Below are positions 61,711-64,000 of a DNA stretch of 64,000 nucleotides, piece by piece. Each line of letters opens with the position of its first letter. Position 1 is the stretch's first letter. The stretch is taken from IMG/VR virus record IMGVR_UViG_3300022200_000032, positions 1-64,000 of that record. The stretch is one strand, 5' to 3'. Position numbers and translations under genes: made by a program. The notes under the pieces are model-generated. The model saw only the letters and a program-made list of their open reading frames with translations. It did not search any database and had not been told where the DNA came from. This stretch comes from a virus.

Positions 61711-63542
61711 TACCAAATACCTTTCTTAATTAAGTTACCGTTAGAAAATTCACGCAGACTGAATTCTTTACTGATTTGTGTGCGTGTATTGATTGGCAAG
61801 AATGTTAGACTAAAATTAATTCTTGTTGGCACATAGGTATCACCACCGGTATTTTTAGTCATTCCGCTAATTGAAGGGTTAATAGGACTCAATGTTTGCG
61901 GACTTCCGAACAGATAGTCTAATCCAGCATTCACTAATCGACTCAACACACTGCTGTTCCCTGAATATCCACCTGAAGTGTTCTTGCTCATAAACTGATT
62001 ACCAGTTGTTGTTGAGTTGGTTGTTTTAATGTAGTCTACGTTGTCTGGCAACGTATACTGGAAAACAGTCAAAGCACACGGATGTTCATTAAATTGATAC
62101 TCACCAAGCCCAGTCATGTATAACAACGGAGGCGGTGTGCCACGCTCTTTGTCTTGCCCGTAAAACATTTTAGTTGCTGATTTGAAAAAATGCATAGTAG
62201 CTAACAAATAATTCGCTTCTGCTGTGTCTTGTGCGGTAAATTCTGCATTTACAACGATATTTGAAACATGACTTCCTGAATAAAAATATCCACGATAATT
62301 GCTGTGTGTTAAATCATAACTTGCATATCTTGCTTCGCTTGATACAGTGATTTGGGGCATGTACGGAAATATAACACCGTCAGTATCACGCAATGGAGAA
62401 AGTATCCCAGGACTGGCGCTATTATACAGATAGTCAGCAAAAGGACTCAGTCTTACACGGAAACGCCAATCACCACGATTAATTGTCTTACGTGCGTCTT
62501 TGATACTACGTTGTTTTGCGTATGCTTGCTCTGCTGCAACGGTTACCGGATCATAGAGTTCTGGAGTGGTACCAATAGGCACACATTCCATTGTTTCATC
62601 ATCATAATATTCTGATCCAATCAAACAGCCATTCTCGTCACGTTCGTCAACCGGCAATGGACTGCCTAAGTAATTTGATGTTTGACCAATTGGTACACAA
62701 ATACCATCAGTATCATCATAAACCTCTAACCCAACTCTACATCCAAATTCATCATATTCTGGTCCACCTTGCGGGTCTGCACCATATTGCCAGTTATCGG
62801 GCATATCTTCCCGTGCTACCCATTCGCCTAAGTCATCATTATAAACAAATTCATTTTGATTACGTGCTTGCCAATCTTCAGGGCGATCATCGCGAGGCAC
62901 ATATTCACCTAAACTATCGTCATACCACAAATTTGGGTCATTCGCAGGACTAAACTCGTCGTCGTATAGTGTAGTACCTTGTCGTTGTGCCAACAATTCA
63001 TCAATACGTGCTTGTTGGTTAGCTGCATAGTCATCAGCAGTAAATTCAGCCAAATCGTCTTCATATCTTTGCTGTATAAATTGATCTGTTTCTTCAGGTT
63101 GTGTATAGTAGTTGTACGTTCCTGGAACATCAAACACATCAAATGCAGAATCTGGAAGTTCTGCAGGTGGCGTTGATAAGTTTTGTTGTGCAGTTGTTGC
63201 AGACGCTGCTGGTTCAACATACGAAGGGACTTGTGCTGGAACAGCACCCGCTTGGAAATTACTACCAGCAGCACCGAACTGACTAGAAACTTGTCTTTCT
63301 ATATCCGGGCCGTTATTATATTGAAGTATGCTTGAATATAAACTAGCTTCGTAACTTTCGGCCTCTCCAATTGCTTCTTCCAAAGCATTATAATCCGGAT
63401 GGTTAAACAACGCTGAACCAGATAGTCCTTTGGCAGACAACTGATCTGCAAGAGCATCTAACTGATTACCTAAACGTATTCTGTTTTCAATTGCTGCTGC
63501 ATATTCGCCTGCTAGATGTTGTGGTACCGGTGCGTTTGCCAT
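61710..63542 (-). CDS. tail structural protein, probable tail-tube cap (gp48-like), 610 aa
   Basis: The C-terminal 270 residues (GDWRFRVRLSPFADYLYNSA, GVIFPYMPQITV, HSNYRGYFYSGSHV, AEFTAQDTAEANYLLATMHFF, CALTVFQYTLPDNVDYI) match a conserved protein next to gp53 in marine T4-like phages, often called baseplate tube cap. The N-terminal half is acidic. It has internal repeats: YDDSLGEYVPRDDRPEDWQ with YNDDLGEWVAREDMPDNWQ, and two copies of GCxxGxExYDDxTxxCVPIGxT. I start at 63542 (MANAPVPQH) because AAGGA lies 9 bases upstream. The ATG at 63563 falls before the expected start of transcription. Confidence 0.7.
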   Translation of the reverse strand: MANAPVPQHLAGEYAAAIENRIRLGNQLDALADQLSAKGLSGSALFNHPDYNALEEAIGEAESYEASLYSSILQYNNGPDIERQVSSQFGAAGSNFQAGAVPAQVPSYVEPAASATTAQQNLSTPPAELPDSAFDVFDVPGTYNYYTQPEETDQFIQQRYEDDLAEFTADDYAANQQARIDELLAQRQGTTLYDDEFSPANDPNLWYDDSLGEYVPRDDRPEDWQARNQNEFVYNDDLGEWVAREDMPDNWQYGADPQGGPEYDEFGCRVGLEVYDDTDGICVPIGQTSNYLGSPLPVDERDENGCLIGSEYYDDETMECVPIGTTPELYDPVTVAAEQAYAKQRSIKDARKTINRGDWRFRVRLSPFADYLYNSASPGILSPLRDTDGVIFPYMPQITVSSEARYASYDLTHSNYRGYFYSGSHVSNIVVNAEFTAQDTAEANYLLATMHFFKSATKMFYGQDKERGTPPPLLYMTGLGEYQFNEHPCALTVFQYTLPDNVDYIKTTNSTTTGNQFMSKNTSGGYSGNSSVLSRLVNAGLDYLFGSPQTLSPINPSISGMTKNTGGDTYVPTRINFSLTFLPINTRTQISKEFSLREFSNGNLIKKGIW

Positions 63543-63563
63543 TCTTACGTTTCCTTGTGTCAT

Positions 63564-63571
63564 TATTTATG
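63564..63571 (-). promoter_or_regulatory. T4-type late promoter at the head of the structural block
   Basis: CATAAATA on the minus strand, with the expected start at about 63558, 16 bases before the chosen ATG. The 12-base element TACGCAGTTTAT lies at 63578-63589, again six bases upstream of the core, as at gp6. Confidence 0.72.
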
Positions 63572-63607
63572 GCACACATAAACTGCGTATATAATGTGCT
63601 GAAAATA

Positions 63608-63637
63608 TTGACATCATACATAAAAATAGTATATAAT
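63608..63637 (+). promoter_or_regulatory. sigma70-type promoter for the 63663 gene
   Basis: TTGACA at 63608-63613, an 18-base spacer and TATAAT at 63632-63637, 25 bases before the ATG. Both boxes are exact consensus. It is divergent from the late promoter at 63564, so this gap separates early and late transcription. Confidence 0.85.
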
Positions 63638-63662
63638 ACGTGTATTGATATAGGAGCCCTTA

Positions 63663-64000
63663 ATGGCACAACCAGGACAAAAGAGAGTAAATTATCTAAA
63701 CAATAAAGATATTTTAGCAGAAATTCACAAAAGTAAGAACACATTTTGCTCTTATAGAGACAAGATTATAGATAGTGATTTTGATTTAATTTTAGAACCA
63801 GACGAGAACGGCAAAACCGGACTTGAAAAGATCAACGTTCGCACCCTAAAAGAAGCACGTGATAATCGTGCTACACGTTTGTCTAAACTTACAGGAGAAA
63901 CTGTTGATCCAAAGTCTATTACTAATGAAGACATTGTTATTCGTGTAATGACCGATGAACATATTCCGCTAGGTCCTAAGAAGCGCACAAAAGCAAGCAC
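63663..64000 (+). CDS. conserved hypothetical phage protein, 5' part
   Basis: At least 112 codons lie in the window and the frame is open at the right edge. The start MAQPGQKRVNYLNNKDILAE and the following HKSKNTFCSYRD are a pattern I recognise from T4-like marine phages, where the protein has no known function. The sequence is charged and helical, without a recognisable enzyme motif. AGGAG lies 6 bases before the ATG and a consensus sigma70 promoter stands upstream, so early expression is likely. Confidence 0.8.
   Translation, partial: MAQPGQKRVNYLNNKDILAEIHKSKNTFCSYRDKIIDSDFDLILEPDENGKTGLEKINVRTLKEARDNRATRLSKLTGETVDPKSITNEDIVIRVMTDEHIPLGPKKRTKAS

Overview
The window is a piece of a large T4-like marine myovirus genome, with AT-rich sequence, no tRNA or rRNA genes and almost no intergenic space. 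Evidence for this is a tail and baseplate block with T4 homologues (gp53, gp5, gp25, gp6, and gp4 nearby), T4-type late promoters ((T/C/G)ATAAATA) in front of structural genes, and sigma70-type promoters in front of non-structural genes. Several proteins resemble those I know from T4-like cyanophages and pelagiphages. No photosystem gene is present, so the host cannot be named from this window.

Layout. Positions 1-325 (minus) hold two adjacent S-adenosylmethionine decarboxylase-like genes, the second cut by the window edge. Positions 537-9625 (plus) hold a MoxR-type AAA+ ATPase, a metallopeptidase/VWA protein, small conserved phage proteins, dihydrofolate reductase, thymidylate synthase, an NAD-dependent sugar epimerase and a DegT-family aminotransferase. 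A glycosyltransferase-like gene sits between the MoxR and VWA genes. Positions 9588-31321 are an accessory island, mostly minus strand with a plus-strand insert at 11624-14985. It carries glycosyltransferase-like proteins, two amidinotransferases, a methyltransferase, a carbamoyltransferase, a UDP-glucose dehydrogenase-like protein and six consecutive twitch/radical-SAM family genes, one of which has lost its radical-SAM cysteines. Positions 31318-31981 hold the gp4-like head completion gene and a conserved small gene. A strong terminator at 32015-32040 separates these from the structural block. Positions 32065-63542 (minus) are that block: fibre-like proteins, a 5047-residue giant protein in the gp7 position, gp6, gp25, a glycine-rich protein, gp5, a 1331-residue structural protein, gp53 and a probable tail-tube-cap protein. 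At 63564-63662 a divergent promoter region separates this late block from an early-type plus-strand gene that leaves the window.

How the genes may work together. The structural block builds tail and baseplate. DHFR and ThyA supply dTMP. The island combines aminotransferase, amidino-, carbamoyl- and methyl-transfer, sugar oxidation, radical-SAM chemistry and glycosyl transfer. This toolkit resembles the one used to make heavily decorated aminosugars or aminocyclitols. I infer a pathway that makes and attaches an unusual glycan to the virion, the infected cell surface or another acceptor. The product cannot be deduced from sequence alone. This island is the best candidate for an undescribed system.
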